Shown: positions 43,134 to 51,840, counted from the stretch's first letter. The stretch: 64,000 nucleotides of DNA from Neobacillus terrae (GCF_011393025.1 NZ_JAAOEO010000005.1:186001-250000); one strand, 5' to 3'. A program made the numbers and translations. Notes: generated by a model not told the origin, from the letters alone.

Positions 43134-43150
43134 TATCTCAATTTCGAGAT
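43134..43150. promoter_or_regulatory. MhqR-like operator 1
   Basis: TATCTCAATTTCGAGAT, close to the MhqR consensus (TATCTCGAATTCGAGATA, known from B. subtilis). It lies just upstream of the -35 box. Confidence 0.6.
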
Positions 43151-43157
43151 TTTTCGG

Positions 43158-43187
43158 TTGACAGTTAGCTTAGCTATGAGTTACTAT
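43158..43187 (+). promoter_or_regulatory. Promoter of the FMN reductase gene
   Basis: TTGACA (43158-43163), 18 nt, TACTAT (43182-43187). It is flanked by two MhqR-like boxes. Confidence 0.6.
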
Positions 43188-43205
43188 TATCTCAGATTCA
43201 AGATA
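43188..43205. promoter_or_regulatory. MhqR-like operator 2
   Basis: TATCTCAGATTCAAGATA directly after the -10 box, covering the likely start point. It has the same consensus as operator 1. Confidence 0.6.
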
Positions 43206-43314
43206 TCTTATTTTGAAATAAATTATTTGCTTTTTTACTTACTTTAATGAGGTGAAACTTATGAGCTTTTTTAGCAATATATTTGGGACTTCAGCTAATA
43301 AGGAGGAGAAAAAA

Positions 43315-43860
43315 ATGGAAAAATTAAATATCGGAATTATTTTAGGCAGTACGAGACAAGGCCGCGTTAGCCCACAAGTAGGAAAATGGGCAAAGGAAAT
43401 TGCGGACAAACGTGGAGATGCTAATTATGAAATCCTTGATATTGCAGATTTCAAATTACCATTCTTAGGTGAAGGTACAGGTAATGAACCTGGATTAAAA
43501 GCTTGGTCTGAAAAACTTACTTCATTAGATGGTTTTGTCTTCATTGTATCTGAATATAATCACAGCATTTCAGGTGCATTAAAAAATGCCTTAGATTCAG
43601 CTCGTGATGAGTGGAATAACAAAGCTGCTGGAATAATAAGCTATGGTTCTACTGGCGGAGCAAGAGCAGCTGAGCACTTGCGGGGTATTTTGGGTGAATT
43701 GCTGGTTGCCGATGTTCGTGTTCATCCAACATTATCGTTATTTACCGACTTTACAAACTTCAGCGAATTCACACCATCAGATTTACACGAAAATAATGTA
43801 AACTTGATGCTTGAACAAGTTATCGCTTGGAGCGGAGCACTCAAAACGTTACGAAAATAA
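43315..43860 (+). CDS. NADPH-dependent FMN reductase / quinone reductase-like flavoprotein
   Basis: A 181-residue flavodoxin-fold protein: G-IILGSTRQGR binds FMN phosphate, and FVFIVSEYNHSISGALKNAL is the FMN-ring region. Such enzymes reduce quinones, azo dyes or chromate. AAGGAGG 8 nt before ATG 43315 gives the usual family N-terminus; a second start at 43261 (GAGGTGA, 5 nt) would add 18 residues and cannot be excluded. Two MhqR-like boxes around the promoter suggest induction by quinones. A terminator follows, then the dioxygenase gene. Confidence 0.8.
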   Translation: MEKLNIGIILGSTRQGRVSPQVGKWAKEIADKRGDANYEILDIADFKLPFLGEGTGNEPGLKAWSEKLTSLDGFVFIVSEYNHSISGALKNALDSARDEWNNKAAGIISYGSTGGARAAEHLRGILGELLVADVRVHPTLSLFTDFTNFSEFTPSDLHENNVNLMLEQVIAWSGALKTLRK

Positions 43861-43867
43861 TAAGGAT

Positions 43868-43892
43868 AAAGTCCGTACTAAACGGGCTTTTT
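43868..43892 (+). terminator. Terminator after the FMN reductase gene
   Basis: AGTCCG, 7-nt loop, CGGGCT followed by TTTTTC. It may be leaky, giving some read-through to the dioxygenase gene. Confidence 0.65.
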
Positions 43893-43961
43893 CTGTCATA
43901 AACGCATCTAATGTATTGATTCAAAGCAAAATCAAAAGATAATCAAAAGGAGGTACGTTAA

Positions 43962-44816
43962 ATGTCAAGCTTCCACCGCAAACCTAATATTTTTGTTGGG
44001 CAGGTTTTTTTAAAAGTTGAAGATATAAACCGCTCGCTTTCGTTTTACAATAATGTGATTGGTTTTAAAATACTGGAACAAACGGAAAGAAAAGCAATAT
44101 TAAGTGCAGATGGGAATACTCCCCTCCTTACCATTGAACAGCCGGAGAATGTTATTCCCAAGCAAAAAAGAACAACCGGACTATATCACTTCGCCATCTT
44201 ATTACCTAACCGGACGGATTTAGGAAAAGTATTAAACCACTTTCTGAAGCTTGGTTACCCTTTACAAGGCGGTTCTGATCATCTTGTAAGTGAGGCACTT
44301 TACCTTGCGGATCCCGATGGAAATGGAATCGAAATTTATGTTGACAGGCCTTCATCTAATTGGAATTGGGAAAACGGCGAAGTCCTAATGGCAACCAATC
44401 CATTAGATGCTGACAGCCTTCTTGAGGAAGGAAAAGGAGCTCCTTGGGAGGCACTCCCCGTTGAGACCATGATAGGTCATATTCATTTACATGTGGCTGA
44501 ATTAAATAAAATAAAGGAATTTTATTGCCTGGGCTTAGGATTTAACGTTGTAAGTAAATATGGTAATCAGGCGCTATTCATATCGACTGGCGGCTATCAT
44601 CACCATATTGGACTAAATACATGGAATGGAACCGGAGCCCCTAAACCTGCAAAGTATAGTGTTGGGCTAGAAAGATTTTCACTTGTTTTTCCAAATAATG
44701 AGGCTAGAACGAAGGCTGTTAATGATTTAAGTAATCTAGGTTACATGAGCACTAGTATTGACGGCGATATAATTGTTGAGGACCCATCAGGTAATCTCAT
44801 TCAATTAGAAATTTAA
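43962..44816 (+). CDS. VOC-family ring-cleavage dioxygenase (CatE/MhqA-like)
   Basis: A 284-residue protein of two tandem vicinal-oxygen-chelate modules. Likely metal ligands are in HIHLHVAEL, YHHHIGLNTW and the C-terminal IQLEI of the second module; the first has YHFAILLP and NGIEIYVD. B. subtilis CatE and MhqA/MhqE of this group open catechol or hydroquinone rings. Its place behind an MhqR-like controlled FMN reductase supports quinone detoxification. GGAGG is 7 nt before the ATG. Confidence 0.8.
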   Translation: MSSFHRKPNIFVGQVFLKVEDINRSLSFYNNVIGFKILEQTERKAILSADGNTPLLTIEQPENVIPKQKRTTGLYHFAILLPNRTDLGKVLNHFLKLGYPLQGGSDHLVSEALYLADPDGNGIEIYVDRPSSNWNWENGEVLMATNPLDADSLLEEGKGAPWEALPVETMIGHIHLHVAELNKIKEFYCLGLGFNVVSKYGNQALFISTGGYHHHIGLNTWNGTGAPKPAKYSVGLERFSLVFPNNEARTKAVNDLSNLGYMSTSIDGDIIVEDPSGNLIQLEI

Positions 44817-44852
44817 ATAACAAAGGGATTGCTGCTGCAATCCCTTTGTTTA
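44817..44852. terminator. Bidirectional terminator between the dioxygenase gene and argS
   Basis: CAAAGGGATTGC, 4-nt loop, GCAATCCCTTTG, with T-rich runs on both sides. Confidence 0.85.
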
Positions 44853-46532
44853 CATCTCCTCTGGAGCTCCTATTCCTAATAATCGAAGACCCTCTTTTAG
44901 AACAATCTTAACAGCATAAACGATTGATAATCTTGCCTGCTTGTCATCTTCATCATCTAAAATACGGACAGAACCATAATATTTATTAAAGGCTCTTGAG
45001 AGTTCGATGACATACTTGGCAATTTGCGATGGATCATATTCTTCCATAGCACGTTTAATAACCTCCGGAAAAGCCATTAAGGAAGTAATAATCGGCCATG
45101 CTTCTATATCAAAACTGCTCGAGAGTTCCATGGTTTCTTTAAACTGCCCTTTTCTTAGCAGCGAAGAAGTGCGCGCATGAGTGTATTGGACGTATGGTCC
45201 AGTTTCCCCTTCAAATCTTAACATGTCTTCCAGGGAGAATTCTATATCGTTTAGCCGGTAGTTTTTTAAGTCATGGAAGATAACTGCACCCGTCCCAACC
45301 TGGCGGGCGACTTCCTCTTTGGAAACAAGGTTTGGATTCTTTTGCTTAATATCCTTTAATGCAAGAGCTATGGCATCTTTTAAGACTTCTTCGAGCAATA
45401 CCACTTTCCCTTTACGAGTAGACATTTTTTTGCCGTCTTTTAACATCATTCCAAAAGGAACGTGAGTCATTCCTTCCTGCCATTGGCAGCCCATTTTATC
45501 TAGCACCGCAAACAATTGTTTGAAATGCAAGGTCTGTTCATTCCCTACCACATATAAAGATTTAACGAAGTGATATGTTTCCTGGCGATAAATGGCTGCT
45601 GCCAAATCACGGGTGGCATAAAGAGTAGTTCCATCTCTTTTCTTTATTAAACATGGAGGTAACTCCTCAAGAGGAACGACTTGTGCACCTTCTGATTCTT
45701 CCAGTAAATTCATTTCTTTAAGCAGCTCTACCACTCTTTCCATCTTGTCATTATAAAAAGCTTCGCCATGATAGGAATCAAAGTTTATCCCCATCAACTC
45801 ATATATTTTTGAAAACTCCTTTAATGACTCCTCGCGAAACCATTCCCATAAACTATGTGCTTCTTTATCCCCGTCCTCCAGCTTTTTGAACCAGCCTCGA
45901 GCTTCATCATCCAAGCAGATGTCCTTTTCTGCTTCTTCATGGAATTTTACATATAATACTAGTAATTCTTTAATGGGATGCTGTATTACTTTTCCTTCAT
46001 CTCCCCACTTTTTGTACGCGACAATTAGTTTTCCAAATTGAGTGCCCCAATCACCCAAGTGATTAATCCGGACAGGACGATAACTGCATTTTTCTGCTAT
46101 CAATGCAAGGGCGTTACCAATCACAGTTGAGCGTAAATGCCCCATTGAAAAGGGTTTTGCGATATTGGGAGAGGAAAAGTCGATAGTGATAACCTGATCA
46201 TTGCCAAGATTTATAGCGCCGTAATTTTCTTTTAGGGAAAGTACATGCTTAATAACTTCAGAAGAAACCTTCTTTTTATCTAAAAAAACATTTACATATC
46301 CACTTACCGCTTCGATTTTTTCAAAAACAGGAGATTGGATTTTATCTGCAATTTCAATTGCTATGCTATGGGGTGACTTTCGAAAAAGTTTTGCCAGTTC
46401 AAAACAAGGAAATGCAAGATCACCCATATACTCAAATTTTGGTTTTTCAACCATTAAGACCAATCTGCTTTTGTCCAATTGCCCATTTAGAGCTTCATAC
46501 AATCCATCAGCAAAGTCATTCTTAAAGTTCAT
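44850..46532 (-). CDS. argS: Arginyl-tRNA synthetase
   Basis: A 560-residue class I synthetase. SMGHLRSTVIGNAL is the HIGH motif (FSMGHLRS) and KMSTRKG the KMSKS motif; the DALR anticodon-binding helix bundle forms the C-terminus. It charges tRNA-Arg. A full T-box leader precedes it, so expression follows arginine tRNA charging. Bacillaceae that have a T-box argS often have a second, unregulated argS elsewhere; whether this is the only copy cannot be seen. GGAGGAGGAG is 7 nt before the ATG. Confidence 0.93.
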   Translation of the reverse strand: MNFKNDFADGLYEALNGQLDKSRLVLMVEKPKFEYMGDLAFPCFELAKLFRKSPHSIAIEIADKIQSPVFEKIEAVSGYVNVFLDKKKVSSEVIKHVLSLKENYGAINLGNDQVITIDFSSPNIAKPFSMGHLRSTVIGNALALIAEKCSYRPVRINHLGDWGTQFGKLIVAYKKWGDEGKVIQHPIKELLVLYVKFHEEAEKDICLDDEARGWFKKLEDGDKEAHSLWEWFREESLKEFSKIYELMGINFDSYHGEAFYNDKMERVVELLKEMNLLEESEGAQVVPLEELPPCLIKKRDGTTLYATRDLAAAIYRQETYHFVKSLYVVGNEQTLHFKQLFAVLDKMGCQWQEGMTHVPFGMMLKDGKKMSTRKGKVVLLEEVLKDAIALALKDIKQKNPNLVSKEEVARQVGTGAVIFHDLKNYRLNDIEFSLEDMLRFEGETGPYVQYTHARTSSLLRKGQFKETMELSSSFDIEAWPIITSLMAFPEVIKRAMEEYDPSQIAKYVIELSRAFNKYYGSVRILDDEDDKQARLSIVYAVKIVLKEGLRLLGIGAPEEM

Positions 46533-46552
46533 CCTTTATCTCCTCCTCCAAA

Positions 46553-46810
46553 ATAAAAAAACTCCCGCCTCTTTAGTAAATAAAAGAGACGAGAGTTTAT
46601 TGATCCCGTGGTACCACTCTAATTGTTCTTATCAAATAAAAACCACTCCATTTGGTAACGGGGTGATTCCCCGGTATTCCCTACTCACTTTCAGGAAAAC
46701 ATCTCTAAAGTGCGGTTCATTACCTGCTGCATGCCAAGCTCACACCATCCTTGACTCGCTTTAATTTCGCAAAATAACTACTCTCTTTATCAGTGACTTT
46801 ATCATTATTT
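46553..46810 (-). promoter_or_regulatory. T-box leader of argS
   Basis: The minus strand has AGAGTGGTACCACGGG (T-box, GTGGTACCAC at 46608-46617), the antiterminator region, and a terminator (ACTCTCGTCTCTTT, loop, AAAGAGGCGGGAGT, TTTTTT, 46561-46596). Stem I contains GCGAGTCAAGG and GGTGTGAGC blocks. A CGC triplet (46712-46714, read on minus) in GAACCGCAC is a candidate specifier for Arg. Confidence 0.88.
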
Positions 46811-46816
46811 AGAATC

Positions 46817-46844
46817 ATTATATCCAATTATTAGAAAATTACAA
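46817..46844 (-). promoter_or_regulatory. Promoter of the argS T-box transcript
   Basis: TTGTAA, 16 nt, TATAAT on the minus strand. Confidence 0.7.
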
Positions 46845-46884
46845 TATATTTATGAAAATTTTTACTTTTCTTATTTTATCAATC

Positions 46885-47244
46885 TCATTCATTCTTGTTT
46901 AAATTTTCCAGGATATCAATATACCGTTTTTCAAGTTCTTCGTATGTTAATTCTTTTGCTTGTTTTCTTAATTGAAGAAGTTCATCTAAATACCGTTTGT
47001 TTTTACGGAATTCCCTTTTATCTTTTAAGTAAGTTACCCAAGTCCAAACAATAAGTGCTATTGAAAAAATCGTAAAAATAATCAAGAGATACAAATGTTT
47101 CGTTGGTTTTCCAAAAAATAATAATAAAAGATTTAGGGGAGGACCTAAGGCCACGAGTGTACTGCATATTACCTGCACCAGGTTTGGTTTTGATATATCA
47201 TATTGTGCTTTCATAACTTTTAGCAGTTGTTTTTTCTCAGACAA
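46885..47244 (-). CDS. Small membrane protein with coiled-coil tail
   Basis: A 119-residue protein with two membrane segments (VICSTLVALGPPLNLLLLFF, YLLIIFTIFSIALIVWTWV) and a basic coiled-coil C-terminus (RKNKRYLDELLQLRKQAKEL). Start TTG with GGGG 8 nt upstream. Family not recognised. Confidence 0.5.
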   Translation of the reverse strand: MSEKKQLLKVMKAQYDISKPNLVQVICSTLVALGPPLNLLLLFFGKPTKHLYLLIIFTIFSIALIVWTWVTYLKDKREFRKNKRYLDELLQLRKQAKELTYEELEKRYIDILENLNKNE

Positions 47245-47447
47245 CTAATCATCCCCTTAGGTGAGGGACTCTCATCTCCTCGATAATCTCATTAATTTAA
47301 TTCTATAGAAAGCAATGTTTATCCTACCTAGTGTCTTGTTTAATTTTTCCATCAGACTGTAAAAAAACACCCAACTTCTTATAAAAATATCTCTCGGGGA
47401 TGGCTTTCCAAATCAAAATCATCAATGAACTTTCACTGCCAAAATAA

Positions 47448-47480
47448 AAAAACTAGTACCCCTGGGATACTAGTTCTTTA
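47448..47480 (-). terminator. Intrinsic terminator of the DsbA/FrnE-like gene
   Basis: AACTAGTA, 9-nt loop, TACTAGTT followed by TTTTTATTTT on the minus strand. Confidence 0.8.
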
Positions 47481-47521
47481 TGTTAATTTTTAGTATTACA
47501 GTTTATTAAAGCAAACCTATA

Positions 47522-48220
47522 CTACTTTTTAGGGATTTCACATCCATTTCCATCACAGATAACCCCGTCTTGACTGTTTAAAACGGTGATTTCATCTTCT
47601 GCAATGATTTTCTTCAATGCCTGTACAAACACCTCAGTTGGCTGGGCACCAGTAAGAGCGTATTTTTTATTAATAAGGAAGAAAGGGACACCCGTAACGC
47701 CATACTGCTGGGCTGTTTGCTCATCGGCACGAACCTCGTCAGCCATTTCATCGCTTGCAAGCATTTTTTCTGCAGCTTCCCGGTTTAACCCAACTTCTGC
47801 TGCCAAATCTGTTAAAGTTTCATGATTTCCAATATGTTTGGATTCGGTAAAATAGGCGCGTAAAATCCGTTCGGTCATTTCCTTCATTAAACCCTGTCTT
47901 TTAGCAAACATTGTCAAACGATGAGCATCGAAGGTGTTTGTTAGAATAAGGGTATCCATTTGATAATCCAAACCAACTTCCTTCGCCATTTGCACCATAT
48001 TTTGAGTGTTTGCTTTTGCTTGAGCTATACTCATGCCGTATTTCTGGGCTAATTTTTCATACATGTTTTCTTTTATATCTCGTTCCATTGATGGATCCAA
48101 TTCAAAGCATTTATAGGTTACTTCTATTGGATGGTCAATCTGCTTAATGGCGTCCTCCAGACGCCTTTTGCCAATATAGCAGAAAGGTCAAGCAAAGTCT
48201 GTCCACATTTCAATATGCAT
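47522..48220 (-). CDS. DsbA/FrnE-family thiol oxidoreductase with UGA at the first active-site cysteine
   Basis: GGAGGG 7 nt before ATG 48220 opens a 232-residue frame: MHIEMWTDFA, TGA, PFCYIGKRRLEDAI and onward, intact to the stop at 47522. It is the FrnE/DsbA family, whose active site is normally DFACPFCYIG; here UGA replaces the first Cys of CPFC. After the TGA, all 221 codons are open and family-like (cis-Pro loop GVTGVPFFLINKKYALTGAQ). A stem GGCGTC, loop TGGAG, GACGCC begins 22 nt after the TGA, in the place of a bacterial SECIS. Selenocysteine insertion, read-through, or a plain nonsense mutation are all possible; without recoding, only the part from ATG 48100 could be made, lacking the active site. 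Confidence 0.6.
48149..48165 (-). promoter_or_regulatory. SECIS-like hairpin after the in-frame UGA
   Basis: GGCGTC, TGGAG loop, GACGCC. The loop begins 28 nt after the UGA and has G as its second base, within general bSECIS rules (loop 3-14 nt, UGA-to-loop about 16-37 nt). The same bases encode RRLEDA, so the stem may be incidental. Confidence 0.35.
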
Positions 48221-48382
48221 ATTTTATCCCTCCAGTTCGATATTCTCCTATAGTATAGGGGTTAAGCTTGTATTTTACACGGGATTTGATTGACTCTCGG
48301 CTCGCTCTTGTTTTTGGCCTATTTTTGAAGTATATGAAATAAAATTCCACCTAAACCACTGTTGATATGAGTTAATAAACAT

Positions 48383-49027
48383 TTATAACCTCTTCACTGC
48401 CTCTTCGATAGGAGTTACCCCTGACACCAGATCAAAGGCTTTATTAAATGTATTTTCTTCATTAATGACCGCCAGTATTGTTTTAGCTACATCCTCCCGA
48501 GGTATTGATCCTCTTTCAAGGTTTTCGGAGGCTTTCACCTTGCCTGTGCCCGGTTCATTAAGTAGGCCGCCTGGGCGGATGATTGTGTATGTTAAATCAC
48601 TTTGTATGAGCATCCTGTCAGCATAATGCTTTGCTACATAATAAGGCTTAATTTGTTCATTCCAATTTTCACGGTTATGCGCTTGAAGTGCGCTTACCAT
48701 AATAAATCGTTTTACTCCTGCTTTTTCAGCGGCCTCCACCATTTTCACAGCACCATCAAGGTCAATCAGCAGTGTCTTATCCAGTCCTGTATGTCCGCCA
48801 GAACCTGCTGTAAACACGACGGCATCACAACCTTTGGCAGCATCAGCCAGTTGCTCTACTGTACCTTCAAGATTACCCAATGTCCCTTCTATACCTGACT
48901 TTTCAAGCTCTTTAATCTGCTCTTCTTTTCGAACCAATGCTCTCACACTAAAATCACTGCTTTCCTTCAAAAGCCCCACAAGCAGCTTCCCGATTTGTCC
49001 GTTTGCTCCAACTACTAATACCTTCAA
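48383..49027 (-). CDS. Atypical SDR / NAD(P)H-binding protein (YhfK-like)
   Basis: A 214-residue protein: VLVVGANGQIGKLLVGLLKE is the NAD(P) Rossmann motif, VSALQAHNRENW and IKPYYVAKHYADR hold the possible active-site Tyr/Lys, and TIIRPGGLLNEPGTG is typical of atypical SDR family 5 such as B. subtilis YhfK. Substrate unknown. Start TTG with GGGG 8 nt upstream. Confidence 0.8.
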   Translation of the reverse strand: MKVLVVGANGQIGKLLVGLLKESSDFSVRALVRKEEQIKELEKSGIEGTLGNLEGTVEQLADAAKGCDAVVFTAGSGGHTGLDKTLLIDLDGAVKMVEAAEKAGVKRFIMVSALQAHNRENWNEQIKPYYVAKHYADRMLIQSDLTYTIIRPGGLLNEPGTGKVKASENLERGSIPREDVAKTILAVINEENTFNKAFDLVSGVTPIEEAVKRL

Positions 49028-49325
49028 GATAAAAACCCCTTTCTATGAACCGTATCCTCCATATTTCTACCCTATTATTAAAAAAATAAAAGTAGAGAGG
49101 TATCTGACTAGTTAATCTTTTACCAGAAAAACAGTTATTTAAGAAATCTCATTTAAAAATTGGAAAATTTTAAGGAAAATTTAAGGAAACACAAGTAGAA
49201 TGAGCATTGTTAAAGGAATGAATATCGAACTAATAATGGGTATAAGGCCTATATTTTTAAGATTGAATTATAGAGTTATCGTCAAGTAAGCAGAACTAAT
49301 TTTTAATATAAGGAGATATATAAAT

Positions 49326-49607
49326 ATGAAGTCAATTGGCATTGTAAGAAAAGTGGATGAACTGGGACGTATTGTAATACCGATGGAACTCCGGAGGACT
49401 TTAGACATTTCAGAAAAGGATCCGTTAGAAATTTACACGGATGGAGATAGTATCATTCTAAAAAAATATATCGTTGATATGGCCTGTTCTTTAACTGGAG
49501 AAATATCAGATAAAAACCGCAAATTGGCCAATGGAAAAATTATTTTAAGCCCGGATGGTGCAAAAGAGTTAGTTAAACAGCTTAATGAGCTTTTCCAGTT
49601 AACTTGA
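49326..49607 (+). CDS. abrB: AbrB-family transition-state regulator
   Basis: A 93-residue regulator. MKSIGIVRKVDELGRIVIP is the SpoVT-AbrB swapped-hairpin DNA-binding domain (1-50), and residues 55-93 are the C-terminal multimerisation part (MACSLTGEISDKNRKLANGK). It is very close to AbrB/Abh of B. subtilis. AbrB represses post-exponential genes. Whether it is AbrB or its paralogue Abh cannot be told; the usual neighbours of abrB (metS, tatD) are absent, which slightly favours a paralogue. Confidence 0.85.
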   Translation: MKSIGIVRKVDELGRIVIPMELRRTLDISEKDPLEIYTDGDSIILKKYIVDMACSLTGEISDKNRKLANGKIILSPDGAKELVKQLNELFQLT

Positions 49608-49628
49608 TAATATGTGTTTTTTAAAACA

Positions 49629-49663
49629 AAAAAACTCGTCCTACATGGCGAGCTTTTTTCGTT
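49629..49663 (+). terminator. Intrinsic terminator of abrB
   Basis: CTCG, loop, CGAG with flanking A/T pairs, followed by CTTTTTTCGTTTTTTT. Confidence 0.75.
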
Positions 49664-49666
49664 TTT

Positions 49667-50479
49667 TTAAGATTCGACCAGTTCCTGACAGTGTTTCATT
49701 AAATATTTAGGAAAGCTTAAAGCAGAATTTATTCTCTCCTCTTTAGCAGGGAAAATCCTGGCCTTCACACCTCTGCGAATATTTATTGCTTCCCGGATGA
49801 TGCTGTGCCATTCTTCTGGCATATGTATCAATCCGTAATCACCCGCGCCCATTTTTGAAATAAAATCATATTCTTTTAAGGTATAATATTGACGTAACAA
49901 TCCAAGGACGGTCCATTCAACTTCAAAATCAATTTCTTGAGCAGAAAGTTTAAGTAGATTCTCCTTTGAATTCTCTAATCTATGTACACGAGTTGCCCAA
50001 TAGGTATTCATATTTTCCAGCACAAAAGAAATCAGTTCCTGTTGGTTAAGTTCCATTCTAAGTTCTGTTCTGTTTGGTCCTAAAATGTTTATTCCTCTCG
50101 TTTTAAGGAGCCACCAAGTAACGGGGTTAAAATGAGTGTCAAAGGCCATTTTTCCTCCATTGTAGTATGGGTAATAGGAGTTATCATAAGTTGCAATATT
50201 ACCTAAGTCCTCCCAGAGAATATATACTCCATCCATTTCTGGCTTTTTATATTTATTGGAAATAATGTGGTGGATCTCCGATAATTCCTGTACTTCATCC
50301 TTACGTAAACGATTCTCAGTAATAGCAATAAAATCAATATCACTTGAATCTTTAATATATGCATCAAGTACAATTGATCCATGCAAATATAATCCTTTAA
50401 GTTTATTCGGCAAACGTTTCTTCCATAAGGTAATATAGTCGTCCAATAATTGATAAGCATCCTTGGGGATTCTGCTCAT
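49667..50479 (-). CDS. AadA-like nucleotidyltransferase with DUF4111
   Basis: A 270-residue protein. LYLHGSIVLDAYIKDSSDID is the GS-x-DxD nucleotidyltransferase motif, and the C-terminal part (LSFPKYLMKHCQEL) belongs to DUF4111, as in AadA/ANT(9) aminoglycoside adenylyltransferases. Chromosomal homologues often have no resistance role, so none is claimed. AAGGAG is 6 nt before the ATG. Confidence 0.75.
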   Translation of the reverse strand: MSRIPKDAYQLLDDYITLWKKRLPNKLKGLYLHGSIVLDAYIKDSSDIDFIAITENRLRKDEVQELSEIHHIISNKYKKPEMDGVYILWEDLGNIATYDNSYYPYYNGGKMAFDTHFNPVTWWLLKTRGINILGPNRTELRMELNQQELISFVLENMNTYWATRVHRLENSKENLLKLSAQEIDFEVEWTVLGLLRQYYTLKEYDFISKMGAGDYGLIHMPEEWHSIIREAINIRRGVKARIFPAKEERINSALSFPKYLMKHCQELVES

Positions 50480-50536
50480 AATCCTCTCCTTGACTTCTAA
50501 GTGTGATATTATTGTATCCTGCCAAAAACAAACGTT

Positions 50537-51076
50537 TTATTTAGAAGTCTTTTCCTTATCGGTTAAATGTAAAGGATTTAAGCTTTTCCATTCATAAATT
50601 AATAAAGTTAATACCTTTCCCTGGATTTCAATTGTTGTCGACCTGTAAAGTTCCGCACCCAATTTTTCATAAAAGAACCTGGATTTATTATCCTCTAATA
50701 CCTCAACAAATACTTTTTTGTATCCTAACTCATTAAATGTTGAAAACAATTTCTCGACCAGCTTATTTCCAATTCCTTTCCCTTGGTATTTTTCTAGGAT
50801 ATAAATGGAAGTTAAGTCACCTGAGTTTTCGACGTCATTGGTATCCCTTCTTCCTCCGTCGGCAAATCCAACAATTTCCCCCTCATTACTTTCTGCAACA
50901 AATACATTATTGTCGCTCCTTGAAATATTATTTATCCATAGAGTTGTCCTCTTATCATAAGTAAGATTGTCTAAATAGCTGTCAGGAATGATATTTTTGT
51001 AGGTCGTTCTCCAGCAATCTACGTGCACCTTAGCTATTCCTTCAGCATCAGATAATTTCGCTTGCCTTATTATCAT
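50537..51076 (-). CDS. GNAT-family N-acetyltransferase
   Basis: A 179-residue acetyltransferase: HVDCWRTTYKNIIPDSYLD at the N-terminus, SIYILEKYQGKGIGNKLVEK with the acetyl-CoA-binding QGKGIG, and VLEDNKSRFFYEKLGAEL. The WRTTYKNIIP pattern is common in GNATs of the RimI-like/YitH type. Substrate unknown. GGGGG is 7 nt before the ATG. Confidence 0.85.
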   Translation of the reverse strand: MIIRQAKLSDAEGIAKVHVDCWRTTYKNIIPDSYLDNLTYDKRTTLWINNISRSDNNVFVAESNEGEIVGFADGGRRDTNDVENSGDLTSIYILEKYQGKGIGNKLVEKLFSTFNELGYKKVFVEVLEDNKSRFFYEKLGAELYRSTTIEIQGKVLTLLIYEWKSLNPLHLTDKEKTSK

Positions 51077-51179
51077 TTATTAGCCCCCAATTGATTTATT
51101 ATTGTAAAAATAATATGCCTGCCTAGAGGCTATACATTATCCTGTCTCTCTTTTGGTTTCCATAAATACTAGGTCCATA

Positions 51180-51465
51180 GGGAATGCATACTGCTAGTCA
51201 GCAAGCAGCAGCTTCCTTTTTTAAGTTTTCTACTGGAAGTTTTTACTCACTATATCCTATTCATAATATTACGTCAATTTCATTATTAACTAACCCCACC
51301 TCTTGGCTCACGAAAGAATTTCAAGTCTTGAATCCTTTAATTATGCTTTTTACTTCTTATTCAAAGCACCTAACATTTTTACTAGCTTCATTTCCTGAAT
51401 GGTTGAAAGCAACTTAAATCGTTCTTCTTTTCTGTTTAAGTGCTTTCGAAATCTATTAGGATTTT
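51180..51465. other. Degenerate region, no gene supported
   Basis: Short open stretches exist on both strands around 51184-51417, but no ribosome site, start or family resemblance supports any. Confidence 0.3.
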
Positions 51466-51618
51466 TTATTTGTTTATATTTTCATTGTTCCTCTTATCGG
51501 CATCTTCAATAAATTTAATAGTTATTTTTTGCACCTTTCTATAGACTGCAGTAGCCATGATGGCGCCTCCGGCTGAAAGCAGTGAACTCCAAACAAGCTT
51601 CTTTGTCGATTTTTTCAT
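51466..51618 (-). CDS. Small protein with hydrophobic helix (50 residues)
   Basis: GGGAGG 8 nt before the ATG; reads KKSTKKLVWSSLLSAGGAIM, ATAVYRKVQKITIKFIED, basic at the start then a Gly/Ala-rich hydrophobic stretch. Could be an envelope-associated peptide. Family not recognised. Confidence 0.6.
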   Translation of the reverse strand: MKKSTKKLVWSSLLSAGGAIMATAVYRKVQKITIKFIEDADKRNNENINK

Positions 51619-51799
51619 ATAAACATCCTCCCAGTGTTCGTTATAATATAGGTCTTACCCCATTTCTCTGCTCTTTAAAAAAGTCTTACCTTTTTTGACT
51701 TAAGGACTCTCATAAAATCAATAAAATAAGATTGTAATGATAATTACCGACTTTTCTAATATCAAAAAAACCAAACCGTATTGAATGTTCAAGTTCTAA

Positions 51800-51840
51800 A
51801 TACAAAAGGCTTGCAGTGACATTCCAACTGCAAGCCTTAT
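51800..51840 (-). terminator. Intrinsic terminator after the interrupted FPFWG-rich gene
   Basis: AAGGCTTGCAGT and ACTGCAAGCCTT arms, followed by TTGTATTT on the minus strand. Confidence 0.75.

Noticed and set aside
48101..48220. Treating the DsbA gene as starting at ATG 48100
   Set aside because: That start has no ribosome site and would omit the whole active-site region; the frame upstream of it is clearly family sequence with one UGA.
42133..50479. Calling the two nucleotidyltransferases antibiotic-resistance genes
   Set aside because: Only the general GS-DxD motif and helical C-termini are visible; nothing in the sequence shows an aminoglycoside or lincosamide substrate.
51184..51417. 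A 77-codon plus-strand frame
   Set aside because: No ribosome site, biased low-complexity composition and no family resemblance.
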